Made by a program: the position numbers and the translations under genes | Shown here: positions 54,561 to 63,554 of the stretch, piece by piece | Position numbering within the stretch: position 1 is the first letter of the stretch | Layout: each line of letters begins with the position of its first letter | DNA from: an uncultured Stenotrophomonas sp. | GTDB taxonomy: Bacteria; Pseudomonadota; Gammaproteobacteria; Xanthomonadales; Xanthomonadaceae | Reading direction: 5' to 3' | NCBI RefSeq assembly: GCF_913778665.1 | Contig: NZ_CAJYVQ010000011.1 | Span: 62,001 to 126,000, forward strand | DNA: 64,000 bases | The notes under the pieces: model-generated | The model's database searches: none | Seen by the model: the letters and a program-made list of their open reading frames with translations, nothing else | Told to the model about the DNA's origin: nothing

Positions 54561-56765
54561 TCAGCCTACGTCGGGCAAGCCGGGCAACAGCTTGTCCAGG
54601 GTGATGGGATAGTTGCGCACGCGCACGCCGGTTGCGTTGTAGATCGCATTGGCGATCGCGGAGCCCACCCCGCAGATGCCCAGCTCACCCACACCCTTGG
54701 CCTTCATCGGCGAGATCACCGGATCCAGCGTGTCGAGGAAGACCACCTCCTGGTACGGGATGTCGGCGTGCACGGGAACCTCGTAGCCGGCCAGGTCGTG
54801 GTTGATGAACAAACCAAGCCGTTTGTCGACCACCAGCTCCTCCATCAGGGTCGCGCCCGCACCCATCACCATCCCGCCGATGACCTGGCTGCGTGCGGAC
54901 AGCGGATTGAGGATCCGGCCGCCATCGCATACGGCAAGCATGCGGCGAATGCGCGTCTCCCCAGTGTAGGCATGCACGGCGACCTCGCAGAAATGCCCTG
55001 CATAGGTGCCGACGTCGTAGCCCTGTTTGAAGTCGCCGAAGGCAATGCCGTCCTCCGCCGACAGTGCGCCCGCCTCCGCCAGCTCGATGCTCCGCCCATT
55101 CGCCTGGATGCGGCCATTGGCGAAGTTTGCGGTGTCACCGTCGAAGCCGAGTTTCTCGCCCACCTTGCGGCGCAGGCTGACGCACGCCGCGTACACGCCC
55201 GCGGTGGAGCTTGCCGCGCCCCACTGGCCGCCGGAACCGGCGGAGGCAGGATGACGGGAGTCACCGAGGGTCACCTGGACCCGGTCCAGCGGCACGCCCA
55301 TGGTCTCGGCTGCCGTCTGCGCAATGATCGTGTAGGAGCCGGTGCCGATGTCGGTCATGTCGGTCTCGACAATCACCCCGCCCTGGCCGTCGAGCCGCAC
55401 CCGCGCCGCCGACTTCATCGTCGGTGCGCCGCGATAGCCCGCGGACACGCCCATGCCGACCAGCCAGTGCCCTTCCCTGACCTGCGCCGGCCTGGCGTTG
55501 CGCTTGTTCCAGTTGAAACGCTCCGCGCCCTCGCGCAGGCAGCGCACCAGGTTGCGGTCGGAGAACTTCTTGGACGGATCGCCGGGCACGACCTCGGGCT
55601 CGTTGAGGATGCGGAACGCGATCGGGTCAAGACCCAGCTTCTCGGCCATTTCGTCCATCGCCACTTCCAGCGCCATGTGGCCCGGGGCTTCGCCCGGTGC
55701 GCGCATCGCATTGCCTTCGGGCATGTCGAGCGTGGCGATGTAGTTGGCCACCAGGCGATTGGCGCCCGCATAGAGCTTGGGCGTCTGCAGGGTGCCGTTC
55801 TCGCCGTCCTCGCCGTTGATGTTGCCCGACCAGTTCTCATGGGCGATGGCGGAGATCCGGCCATCCTTTCCGCAGCCGATCCGCACGCGCTGGAGGGTGG
55901 CGTGCCGGTGCGTGGTGTTGTTGGGCATCAACGGGCGTTGCAGCGCGATCTTCACCGGTCGCCCGACCTGCTTGGCCGCCAACGCGGCCAGCACCGCGTC
56001 GGCACGGATGAACAGCTTGCCGCCGAAGCCGCCGCCGATATAGGGCGAGTCCACGCGTACCTTGGCAGGATCAATGCCAAGAATCGCCGCCATGCCCTGC
56101 CTGGCCCAGTCGATCATCTGGTTCGCCGTCCACAGCGTGAGCGTGTCACCCTCCCAGGCGGCGATGGTGGCGTGCGGCTCCATCATCGAATGGCTTTCGT
56201 CGGAGGTGCGGTAGGTCTCGTCGAGCTTGACCGCGGCACTCGCGTAGGCGGCGTCGAAATCGCCCAACGCCTGCCGGTCGGGCTTGCCGTCGCGCCCCTT
56301 TGCCAGCGGCGCGGACGGCGCCAGTGCGGGAAAATCGAAGCGGCCTTTGCCGCGCTCGTAGCGGGTGCGGATCAGCGCCGCGGCGGCGCGGGCCTGCTCG
56401 AAGGTCTCTGCCACGACGCAGGCGATGGCCTGATGGTAGTGGGCCACCTCGGCTCCGCCGAACAACGGTGCATTGTTCCAGTTCGATTTGCCGACCGGCG
56501 GGGTCTCCGGTGCGGTGATGACCGCCAGTACGCCTGGGGCGGCTCGTGCGCGGGACGCATCCATCGAAATGATGCGCCCCTTGCCGATGCCCGCGCCGAC
56601 GATGTAGCCGTAGGCCTGGTTCGGCGCCACGTCATGGCGCTCGTAGGCATAGGGGGCGGTGCCGGTGGTCTTGCGTGGACCGTCGATGCGCGGCGTCGAC
56701 TTGCCGACGACCTTGGCCTTGTCGAACAGGTTGTCGCCGGCGGGGGCGTTGAATTCAAGGGGCAT
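54561..56765 (-). CDS. Aldehyde dehydrogenase, molybdopterin-binding subunit (PaoC-like)
   Basis: 734 residues. Typical xanthine dehydrogenase large-subunit segments: FGGKLFIRADAVLAALAA after SPYIGGG, GNAMRAPGEAPGHMALEVAM, GTGSYTIIAQTAAETMGV with the dithiolene contacts, and near the C-terminus AKGVGELGICGVGSAIANAI containing the catalytic Glu (GVGE). It oxidises aldehydes in the periplasm. Its start overlaps the FAD subunit stop by one base. Confidence 0.93.
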   Translation of the reverse strand: MPLEFNAPAGDNLFDKAKVVGKSTPRIDGPRKTTGTAPYAYERHDVAPNQAYGYIVGAGIGKGRIISMDASRARAAPGVLAVITAPETPPVGKSNWNNAPLFGGAEVAHYHQAIACVVAETFEQARAAAALIRTRYERGKGRFDFPALAPSAPLAKGRDGKPDRQALGDFDAAYASAAVKLDETYRTSDESHSMMEPHATIAAWEGDTLTLWTANQMIDWARQGMAAILGIDPAKVRVDSPYIGGGFGGKLFIRADAVLAALAAKQVGRPVKIALQRPLMPNNTTHRHATLQRVRIGCGKDGRISAIAHENWSGNINGEDGENGTLQTPKLYAGANRLVANYIATLDMPEGNAMRAPGEAPGHMALEVAMDEMAEKLGLDPIAFRILNEPEVVPGDPSKKFSDRNLVRCLREGAERFNWNKRNARPAQVREGHWLVGMGVSAGYRGAPTMKSAARVRLDGQGGVIVETDMTDIGTGSYTIIAQTAAETMGVPLDRVQVTLGDSRHPASAGSGGQWGAASSTAGVYAACVSLRRKVGEKLGFDGDTANFANGRIQANGRSIELAEAGALSAEDGIAFGDFKQGYDVGTYAGHFCEVAVHAYTGETRIRRMLAVCDGGRILNPLSARSQVIGGMVMGAGATLMEELVVDKRLGLFINHDLAGYEVPVHADIPYQEVVFLDTLDPVISPMKAKGVGELGICGVGSAIANAIYNATGVRVRNYPITLDKLLPGLPDVG

Positions 56766-57715
56766 CAGCGCTCTCCTTCCACCAGCACGGCTGCGAGGGT
56801 GCGCTCGGCGAGAGCGATCTTGAACGCATTCTCCGGCGTCGGACGGGCACCGGCGAACACCTGCCGGGCCGCGGCCTTTACGCCGTCACGCAGCAGGGGT
56901 TCGGCTGCCTCGATGCGCCACGGCTTCGGCGCAACTCCACCGAAGGCGAACCGCGCCGAGCCGTCTGGCTGCACGACTGCGGCGACCGACACCAGCGCGA
57001 ACGCATAGGACGCGCGGTCACGTACCTTGTGGTACACGTGCCGACCGCCCAAGGGTTCCGGCAGCGTGACGTGGGTGATCAGCTCACCGCGCTGCAGCAC
57101 GTTGTCCTGCTGCGGCCTGTCGCCGGGGGAACGATGGAACTCGGCGATCGGGATGCTGCGCGTACTGCCGTCACCTCGGACGGTCTGGATAGAAGCGTCC
57201 AGCACCCGCAGGGCCACCGCCATGTCGCCCGGATAGGTCGCGATGCAGCTGTCCGAGGTGCCGATCACGCCCATCTGCCGGGAGAACCCTTCGAGCGCGC
57301 CGCAGCCTGATCCGGGCAGGCGCTTGTTGCAGGGCAGATGGGGATCGTAGAAATACGGGCAGCGCGTGCGCTGCAGCAGGTTGCCTCCGGTGGTGGCTTT
57401 GTTGCGCAGCTGCCCGGACGCGCCTGCCACGATCGCGCGGGTCAGCACCGCGTAGTCGCGGCGCACTCGCTCATGCGAGGCCAGCGCGGTATTGGTGACC
57501 AGCGTGCCGATGCGCAGGCCGCCCTCGTCGGTGGGTTCGATCCTGTCCAGGCCGATGTCCTGCACATCGACCAGGTGCGCTGGCGTCTCGACCTCCAGCT
57601 TCATCAGGTCGAGCAGGTTGGTCCCCCCGGCGAGAAACTTCGCGCCTTCGGTACCGGCGACGGCCCTGGCGGCCTCGGCCGGGGATTTCGCGCGCTCGTA
57701 ACTGAAGGCCCTCAT
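56765..57715 (-). CDS. Aldehyde dehydrogenase, FAD-binding subunit (PaoB-like)
   Basis: 316 residues. FAD-binding domain with [20 protein letters not shown], the [16 protein letters not shown] stretch with Cys residues, and C-terminal CO-dehydrogenase-like domain. A CPYFYD...[12 protein letters not shown] cluster, typical of PaoB-like subunits, can hold an extra Fe-S cluster. The start at 57715 overlaps the 2Fe-2S subunit stop by 4 bases. Confidence 0.92.
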   Translation of the reverse strand: MRAFSYERAKSPAEAARAVAGTEGAKFLAGGTNLLDLMKLEVETPAHLVDVQDIGLDRIEPTDEGGLRIGTLVTNTALASHERVRRDYAVLTRAIVAGASGQLRNKATTGGNLLQRTRCPYFYDPHLPCNKRLPGSGCGALEGFSRQMGVIGTSDSCIATYPGDMAVALRVLDASIQTVRGDGSTRSIPIAEFHRSPGDRPQQDNVLQRGELITHVTLPEPLGGRHVYHKVRDRASYAFALVSVAAVVQPDGSARFAFGGVAPKPWRIEAAEPLLRDGVKAAARQVFAGARPTPENAFKIALAERTLAAVLVEGER

Positions 57716-58380
57716 GAGCGCCTCCCTGCAGAACTCACCCCGGCGACCTCTTGCATCGCCTCGGCAATGTTGGAATAGGCACCGCACCGGCAGAGGTTGC
57801 CGCTCATGCGTTCGCGCATTTCCATGCTGGTGGCCTGGGGCCGTGCGCTGACGTCCGCCTGCACATGGCTGGGGACACCCCGCTTGATCTCGTCCAGTAC
57901 CGCCACCGCCGAACAGATCTGACCCGGCGTGCAATACCCGCACTGGTAGCCGTCATGCTTGATGAAGGCGGCCTGCATCGGATGCAGGTCATCGGGGGTG
58001 CCGAGGCCTTCGATGGTGGTGATGGCATCGCCGTGGTGCTGCACCGCCAAGCTGAGGCAAGCATTGATGCGCTCCCCGTTGACCAGGACGGTACAGGCAC
58101 CGCATTGACCGTGATCGCAGCCCTTTTTGGTCCCGGTCAGCTTCAGATGTTCGCGCAGGGCATCGAGCAGCGTGGTCCGCGTGTCGAGCTCAAGCTCCCG
58201 GCGCGCGCCGTTGACGGTCAAGGCCACCGTGCTGATGACCGGCGGCCTGGGCGGCGGGGATGCCGCCAGTTCTGCGGCGAGCGATGACGCCCCCGGTGCG
58301 GCGGACATCGCCACGGTCGTGGCGCCGCCGGCAATCACCTGGCGACGCGTCAGCTTCATTCCCTCATCCCAACTTGGCAC
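57712..58380 (-). CDS. Aldehyde dehydrogenase, 2Fe-2S subunit with Tat signal (PaoA-like)
   Basis: 222 residues from GTG 58380, chosen because AGGAGGT lies 5 bases upstream. Twin-arginine signal [20 protein letters not shown] exports the whole heterotrimer. First cluster [15 protein letters not shown]...C, second cluster [10 protein letters not shown] and GNLCRCGAY. Passes electrons between the molybdenum and FAD sites. First gene of the paoABC-xdhC-mocA-type operon; the stump of an aldo/keto reductase gene lies just upstream. Confidence 0.92.
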   Translation of the reverse strand: MPSWDEGMKLTRRQVIAGGATTVAMSAAPGASSLAAELAASPPPRPPVISTVALTVNGARRELELDTRTTLLDALREHLKLTGTKKGCDHGQCGACTVLVNGERINACLSLAVQHHGDAITTIEGLGTPDDLHPMQAAFIKHDGYQCGYCTPGQICSAVAVLDEIKRGVPSHVQADVSARPQATSMEMRERMSGNLCRCGAYSNIAEAMQEVAGVSSAGRRS

Positions 58381-58918
58381 AGTGACCTCCTGGCGTTCGG
58401 GGAAACCCCGTGGCTGGATGGACGCGCTCACACGACTCAACGGGCACTATGCCCGTCTGCGGGGCACAGATTTGTGAAACCGGCCCGGGGCGTGCCGGGA
58501 TCGTCGGCCGAGCCTGCTGGCCGGTCATCTTCAATGCTGCCTCTGGCAAACGTGCGCCACTGGCACTGATGCGTGCCAGGTCGGCTCCATCCAACGCCAG
58601 ATCCACGGCACCCAGATTCTCATCCAGCCAGTGAAGCTTGGTCGTGCCAGGAATGGGCGAAATGTACGACCTTTGGGCAAGCAGCCACGCCAGAGCGGCC
58701 TGCGCGCGCGTAGCTTTCTTCGCTGCGGCCACCGCTTTCACTACGTCGACCAAGTCTATGTTGGCCCGGCGTGACTCCATGGATAAGCGCGTTACCGGGT
58801 TGCGGAAGTCCGTCGCATTGAACTGCGTGTGCTCGTCAATCGGTCCGGTCAGGAAGCCAGCGCCAAGCGGACTGAAGGGTGCGAAGCCAATGCCCAGTTC
58901 CTCAGGCAGGGGTAAAGC
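58364..58918 (-). pseudogene. Aldo/keto reductase, 5' part removed by an insertion
   Basis: Encodes only the C-terminal half of an AKR (LPEELGIGFAPFSPLGAGFL, AALAWLLAQRSYISPIPGTT, LDENLGAVDLALDGADLARI). The catalytic Tyr/Lys N-terminal half is missing; the sequence is cut at 58918 where the IS remnant begins. The frame runs on past the usual AKR end into the start of the 2Fe-2S gene. Confidence 0.78.
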
Positions 58919-59490
58919 TGATCTGCCCCTGAAAACGGACGCCATGAAGTCGTTTCAGGCGGCAGCCCGGAGCTGCCGGGCGTAGTTGTTAGGCGAGTGG
59001 TAGCCCAGCGCCGAGTGTGGCCGGGCTGGATTGTAGAGGCCGTGGATATGAACAGCGATGGACTGGCTGGCTTGTTCCCTACTGACGTAAGGCTCGGCAG
59101 CCTCTTCTGTCTTGAGAGTCGCAAAGGAGCTTCCGGCCACCGCGTTGTCCCAACAAGTGCCAAGCCGGCTCATGCTTTGGACCACGTCATGGGACTGCAG
59201 CAGCTAACGAAACTCGTTTTCCCAGTACTGTCCACCTCGATCTGAATGGAAGATCAGGCCGGGTCGTTGTGGATGCAGAGCCCAAGCATTGGCAAATACT
59301 CTCACCACCAGCGCTTCAGCCAGACGCTTGGAAACGGGTCTGGACGCTGGTGACCACGGCCAGATGCAGCCATCCCTGGCGAGTGACCGACCGCCCGATC
59401 AGATCCCAGCGCGTGGCCAGAATCGGCGAGCCGTACTCCACGCTCGCGTAGCTAACGCGAGGCCGTCTGCCCTTCTTCTGAGACCCGCGA
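58919..59490 (-). mobile_element. IS3-family insertion sequence remnant
   Basis: Left end TGATCTGCCCCTG at 58919. Transposase pieces in shifted frames on the minus strand: RQGWLHLAVV, FHSDRGGQYWENEFR then a stop, and SMSRLGTCWDNAVAGSSFAT ... NPARPHSALGYHSPNNY (58955-59185). Several frameshifts and a stop make it inactive. The other end is not clear. Confidence 0.78.
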
Positions 59491-59587
59491 ACGGTAGCGC
59501 GAGCCACCTCCACTCGAAGCGAAGGTGTCAGGGTGGGACGAGGTGGTCCAAGTGGAGCCAAGCACCCGGAAATCTCGTCGTTGTGCG

Positions 59588-59890
59588 CTACGCGTCCGAG
59601 CTCACGCTCCAGGTGCAGGCGCTTGCCGATATCCATGCGGTAGATGCCGAAGATCGCCGCCAGAAGAACCATGCTCGGTGGGCGACGATCAGGATCGACG
59701 CACTGTCACTGCGCTTACTTTGGAGAAGCGCGACGATGCCAGCGGCGATCAAGCCGACAAATACAATGGATAACTCGGCCCGTCCGAAATACAGCTGACA
59801 GGATGTCCAGGGCAGGCCCAGGCAGGTGCAGGAGATGCCCGCGAGCGAGCGTATGGCGGACACCTTCTTTTCTGGCGCATGCCGCAGCAT
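59588..59890 (-). CDS. Possible small membrane protein fragment
   Basis: About 100 residues, MLRHAPEKKVSAIRSLAGIS, with one hydrophobic stretch AELSIVFVGLIAAGIVALLQ; the C-terminal 25 residues are Ser/Ala/Trp-rich and look out of frame. It may be a gene truncated by the IS event. Weak support. Confidence 0.25.
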   Translation of the reverse strand: MLRHAPEKKVSAIRSLAGISCTCLGLPWTSCQLYFGRAELSIVFVGLIAAGIVALLQSKRSDSASILIVAHRAWFFWRRSSASTAWISASACTWSVSSDA

Positions 59891-59945
59891 GTACGGCGGT
59901 GCTCCAATGCAACTGAGAGCCTTCCCAGGCCCGGCCGCCTGGCAC

Positions 59946-61355
59946 TCAGCTGTCAATGGCGGCTCGGTACGCCGAGCCGGCTGGCCAGCTCACCTTCACC
60001 TCAAGCCCGCCCAGTTTCTGTGAACTGCCCAGCGTCACGTCCGCGCCGTGGGCATCGGCCACCTCCCTGACAATGGACAGCCCCAACCCGCTGCCCTGAA
60101 CCCGGCTCCCCAGCGTTCGGTAGAAGCGGTCAAAGACGCGATCGCGCTCTTCCTCGGCGATGCCGGGACCGCTGTCGGCGATGATGAGAAACACCTTTCC
60201 CTCCTCCTGCATCACGCAGACATTCAGGCGACCGCCGACGGGGGTGTAGCGCACCGCGTTCTCCAGCAGGTTACGAACCAGCGCAGTCAGCGCGGCCTCA
60301 TCACCCCTGATCTCCGCGCTGTCCAGCTTCAGTTCGATGTACTGTCGATTTACGGAAAGGATAGGACGCAGCGCATCCACCTCCATGCCGACCAGGCCGT
60401 CCAGGCTCAGGCGCACCGAAGTCAATCGGGATACGGCTTCTGCGCGGTTGAGTGTGAGCAGCTGCGAAGCAAGCCGCTCCAGCCGCGCTACTGAGTCGCT
60501 GACCATCTCCTGCGCGCGCACCCTTCCTGCATCATCCGGCGCCATGCGTGCGTTGTCTGCATGCACTTTGAGCGCACTGATCGGGGTGCGCAACTCATGT
60601 GCGGCATCGGCTACAAACCGCCGCTCACGCGCCAGTGCGTCGTTCAGTCGCGCAAGCAGACCGTTCACTGCCTGCACCAGTCCTCGCGCCTCGCGCGGCA
60701 CGTCAGCCGCGTCCAGTGGCGACATGCGCTCGGGATCACGCCTGCCGATCTGGTCCGAGACGCTCTGCAGCGAGCGGGTCACGTAATTGACGCTCCACCA
60801 GATCACCAGCGCCATCAGCGGCAGCGCCAGCAGCAACGGCAGCAGGGTGCCTCCTGCAATATCTTCGGCCAGCTCTTCGCGGATGTCCGACCGCTCGCCA
60901 GACTGGAACCATCGGCCCCCACGTGTCTGCAGCGTGAAGGTGCGCCATTGTTCCCCGTCGATCACGGGACTGGCATAGCCGGCCACCAATGCAGCCAGTG
61001 GCCGGGTAGGAGCGCTGTCGGAGCGGAGCAACAGGCGCTGCTTCGCGTCCCATACCTGGAAGGCAAGCTTGCTCTCATAGGCATGGCCATCGCTGAACGC
61101 CAGCGCGTCCCCCACGCCTTCAGCGTGCCCGTGCCAACCACGCAGCACAACGGGGTCGCCCGGAAACGCAGTCAGATCACTTAGCGGCTCATCTACCAGG
61201 CCCATCAGTACCCGCGTGGACTGCACCAGCCGGGCATCGAACATTTCCCCCGCCTCCTGTAGGCCGGCGCGATAGCTGAAGAATCCAGCCACGGCCATCA
61301 GAACCGCCAAGGTGCTCAGCAGGGTCAGCAGCAGGGTACGTCGCATCGACCTCAT
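59946..61355 (-). CDS. Membrane sensor histidine kinase (QseC/PmrB-like)
   Basis: 469 residues. Membrane segments LLLTLLSTLAVLMAVAGFFS and LLPLLLALPLMALVIWWSVN enclose a periplasmic domain of about 140 residues, followed by HAMP, DHp (FVADAAHELRTPISALKVHA, acceptor His) and ATPase (LLENAVRYTPVG, DSGPGIAEEERD, GSGLGLSIV). Starts within the stop of the response regulator (4-base overlap). Senses an envelope signal; ligand unknown. Confidence 0.93.
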   Translation of the reverse strand: MRSMRRTLLLTLLSTLAVLMAVAGFFSYRAGLQEAGEMFDARLVQSTRVLMGLVDEPLSDLTAFPGDPVVLRGWHGHAEGVGDALAFSDGHAYESKLAFQVWDAKQRLLLRSDSAPTRPLAALVAGYASPVIDGEQWRTFTLQTRGGRWFQSGERSDIREELAEDIAGGTLLPLLLALPLMALVIWWSVNYVTRSLQSVSDQIGRRDPERMSPLDAADVPREARGLVQAVNGLLARLNDALARERRFVADAAHELRTPISALKVHADNARMAPDDAGRVRAQEMVSDSVARLERLASQLLTLNRAEAVSRLTSVRLSLDGLVGMEVDALRPILSVNRQYIELKLDSAEIRGDEAALTALVRNLLENAVRYTPVGGRLNVCVMQEEGKVFLIIADSGPGIAEEERDRVFDRFYRTLGSRVQGSGLGLSIVREVADAHGADVTLGSSQKLGGLEVKVSWPAGSAYRAAIDS

Positions 61356-62026
61356 GCATCCGGCTCCGGCGACTGCCCCAGCGCATACCCGATGCCCCGC
61401 ACGGTACGCACGATCGCAGGGTCGACCTTGCGCCGCAGCTGATGCACATGAACGTCCACCGCGTTGCTGGCGACGTCCTCATCCCAGCCGTAGAGGTGCT
61501 TCTGGATCGTTTCTCGCGCCATTGGCCGCCCGTTCTGCTCCATCAACAATCTCAGCAGCGAGAACTCGCGGCGGGTCAGATCCAGCGTCCGTCCCTTCCA
61601 TCGCGCCTCCAGCGTCGCCGGATCAAGATGGAGGTCACCGGCGTCCAGCGTGGGATGCGAACGTCCGCTGCTGCGCCTGACGAGCGCGCGGACGCGTGCC
61701 AGCAGCTCGGCGGTATCGAAGGGCTTCCCGAGGTAGTCATCTGCCCCGACGTCCAGCCCGAGCGTACGGTCGGCCGGGCGTTCACGGGCACTGAGCACCA
61801 GAATTGGCACCGGGTTTGCCGCCGCCCGAAGGCGGCGGATCACTTCGATGCCGTCTACCCGTGGCAGACCCAGATCGAGCACCACCAGATCAAAATCTCC
61901 GTCCTGCGCAGCCAGGAGGGCGGCCGTGCCGTCTTCCACCCAGTCCACGGCGAACGCGCCCCGCCGAAGTGCGGTCCGGATGCCTTCACCCAGGGAGCGG
62001 TCGTCTTCGACGAGGAGGATGCGCAT
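61352..62026 (-). CDS. OmpR-family response regulator
   Basis: 224 residues. Receiver with EDD pocket (MRILLVEDDRSLGEGIRTAL), phospho-acceptor VVLDLGLPRVDG, Lys in YLGKPF; C-terminal winged helix RREFSLLRLLMEQNGRPMAR...AVDVHVHQLRRKVDPAIVRTVRGIGYAL. Partner of the downstream kinase. The close QseB/PmrA resemblance suggests control of envelope genes. Confidence 0.94.
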   Translation of the reverse strand: MRILLVEDDRSLGEGIRTALRRGAFAVDWVEDGTAALLAAQDGDFDLVVLDLGLPRVDGIEVIRRLRAAANPVPILVLSARERPADRTLGLDVGADDYLGKPFDTAELLARVRALVRRSSGRSHPTLDAGDLHLDPATLEARWKGRTLDLTRREFSLLRLLMEQNGRPMARETIQKHLYGWDEDVASNAVDVHVHQLRRKVDPAIVRTVRGIGYALGQSPEPDA

Positions 62027-62050
62027 GAAGGCAGTGTCCAGTCGCGGACT

Positions 62051-62713
62051 TCACTTTGCAATATGGCCCATCACATCGTGCAGTTTGGCCTCGATCTCAT
62101 GCCGGCGGCCGGCATCGGCCACATCCCGTCCTGGCCGGGCCGGTGCTGCCAGCGCCTTCTGCAGCGCTGCCTGGGCCGGGCCCCACTCCTTCTGATCGCG
62201 CAGGAAATCGCCGTAGAAATAGTTGGCATCAATGCCGTTGGGATCGATATCCAGCCCCTTTTTCAGCATCTGCCGCGCCTGATCGTCATCGCCGAAGCCC
62301 AGCGGCCAGCCCGGAACCTGGTAGTAGAGCGCGCCCAGACTGGTATACGCCGCGCCATCCAGGGCCCGGGGATCCAGTTTCAGCGCGGCCTCGAAATCGG
62401 CGCGGGCCTGCTTGACCAGGCTGAGTGCGCCCATGCCACCTTTCTCGCCCGCAAGGCTGGACAGCACGATGCCCTCCCAGATCAGCGCACCGGCATCCCT
62501 GGGGGCCGCTTGCCGGGCTTGTGCGGCCTGCTTGGACAGGGCCATGAACGCCGCCTCGCGCTGCGGCTTGGGCGTCTGGTAGTTGATCTGCGCCCAGCGG
62601 TCACGGATCTGCGTCACCGGCACTGATGGTTCAGCTGCCACAGCGACCCCGACCAATACGGCTGCGGCAATAAGAATGAGATAGAACATGGTCTTACCCT
62701 GCGTGCGCTTCAT
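62051..62713 (-). CDS. Exported TPR-like protein
   Basis: 220 residues. Signal peptide MFYLILIAAAVLVGVAVA; TPR-like helices with GALIWEGIVLSSLAGEKGGM, ADFEAALKLDPRALDGAAYT, LKKGLDIDPNGIDANYFYGD. The start at 62713 overlaps the SDR gene by 20 bases; 62689 with AGGGTAAG upstream is an alternative. It lies 24 bases before the response regulator, on the same strand, so all may share a transcript. Confidence 0.72.
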   Translation of the reverse strand: MKRTQGKTMFYLILIAAAVLVGVAVAAEPSVPVTQIRDRWAQINYQTPKPQREAAFMALSKQAAQARQAAPRDAGALIWEGIVLSSLAGEKGGMGALSLVKQARADFEAALKLDPRALDGAAYTSLGALYYQVPGWPLGFGDDDQARQMLKKGLDIDPNGIDANYFYGDFLRDQKEWGPAQAALQKALAAPARPGRDVADAGRRHEIEAKLHDVMGHIAK

Positions 62714-63554
62714 GGGAGGTGTCCTTGCTGGGAGAGGATGCGGAAGAACTCGCTGCGGTGGTGCCACTGCTGGCATGGCGCCTGACGATGGGCAACTGCT
62801 TGCGGAGGCTACGGTCCACCAGCTCTGGCAGCAGGCCGTTCAACCGGGCGAACAGCCGCTCTGGCCAGCCAAGCTGCAAGCGCGGATTGCCAGAGCGCAG
62901 TGCTTGCAACAAGGCCGATGCGACCTTCTCGGCTGAATCGTGGGACACGCCCAGTTCCGCGTTCATGGCGTCCACGGCAGCGCTGTTGAAATCGGTGCGG
63001 GTGGCGCGTGGTGACAGGTACTGGAACTTGACTGTACTGGCGGCATACTCGCGGCCCAGTCCTTCGACCAGGCCGCGCAATCCGAACTTGCTGGCGCTGT
63101 ATGCGGCAAAACCCGGGAAGGCCAGGCTGCCGAACGTTGAGCCGAGAACGGCCACGCTGGCTTGCGGCTGCCGCTCCAACACGGGCAGCAGCGCATGGAT
63201 CAGCAGCATGGAGCCGACCAGGTTGGCCTGCATCAGCTGTTCCAATGCCTGCTCGGTCTGCGCGCCGAACAATCCGAAGGCAGCGGTGGCATGGCCGACG
63301 ACAAGCACCGAAGGCGGCCTGGGTAGCGCATCCACTTTCGCCAGCAACGCGCTACGGCCCGCCCCCGCGCCGATATCGGCAACCATCGGGATGACAGCCC
63401 CTTCCGGCAACGCGTCGGTCAGCGCCTGCAGCCGATCGTGGTCCCGCCCCACCGCCACGACCTGCGCGCCCTCGCCCACCAGGCCTCCGCAGAGCAACCT
63501 TCCGATGCCGCCGCTGGCTCCGGTCAGAACGACCGTACGTCCACGCAGGTCCAT
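62694..63554 (-). CDS. Short-chain dehydrogenase/reductase
   Basis: 286 residues. VVLTGASGGIGRLLCGGLVG is the NAD(P) loop, then VLGSTFGSLAFPGFAAYSASKFGLRGL with catalytic Ser, Tyr and Lys (YSASK). Ser/His-rich tail. Starts at the stop of the heme-oxygenase-like gene (shares one base). Substrate unknown. Confidence 0.9.
   Translation of the reverse strand: MDLRGRTVVLTGASGGIGRLLCGGLVGEGAQVVAVGRDHDRLQALTDALPEGAVIPMVADIGAGAGRSALLAKVDALPRPPSVLVVGHATAAFGLFGAQTEQALEQLMQANLVGSMLLIHALLPVLERQPQASVAVLGSTFGSLAFPGFAAYSASKFGLRGLVEGLGREYAASTVKFQYLSPRATRTDFNSAAVDAMNAELGVSHDSAEKVASALLQALRSGNPRLQLGWPERLFARLNGLLPELVDRSLRKQLPIVRRHASSGTTAASSSASSPSKDTSHEAHAG

Noticed and set aside
54531..57008. 825-codon plus-strand frame opposite the aldehyde dehydrogenase genes
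   Set aside because: Antisense shadow caused by GC-rich third positions; all xanthine dehydrogenase signatures are on the minus strand.
59289..59798. Plus-strand frame beside the IS remnant
   Set aside because: Antisense to transposase fragments; composition resembles a shadow frame.
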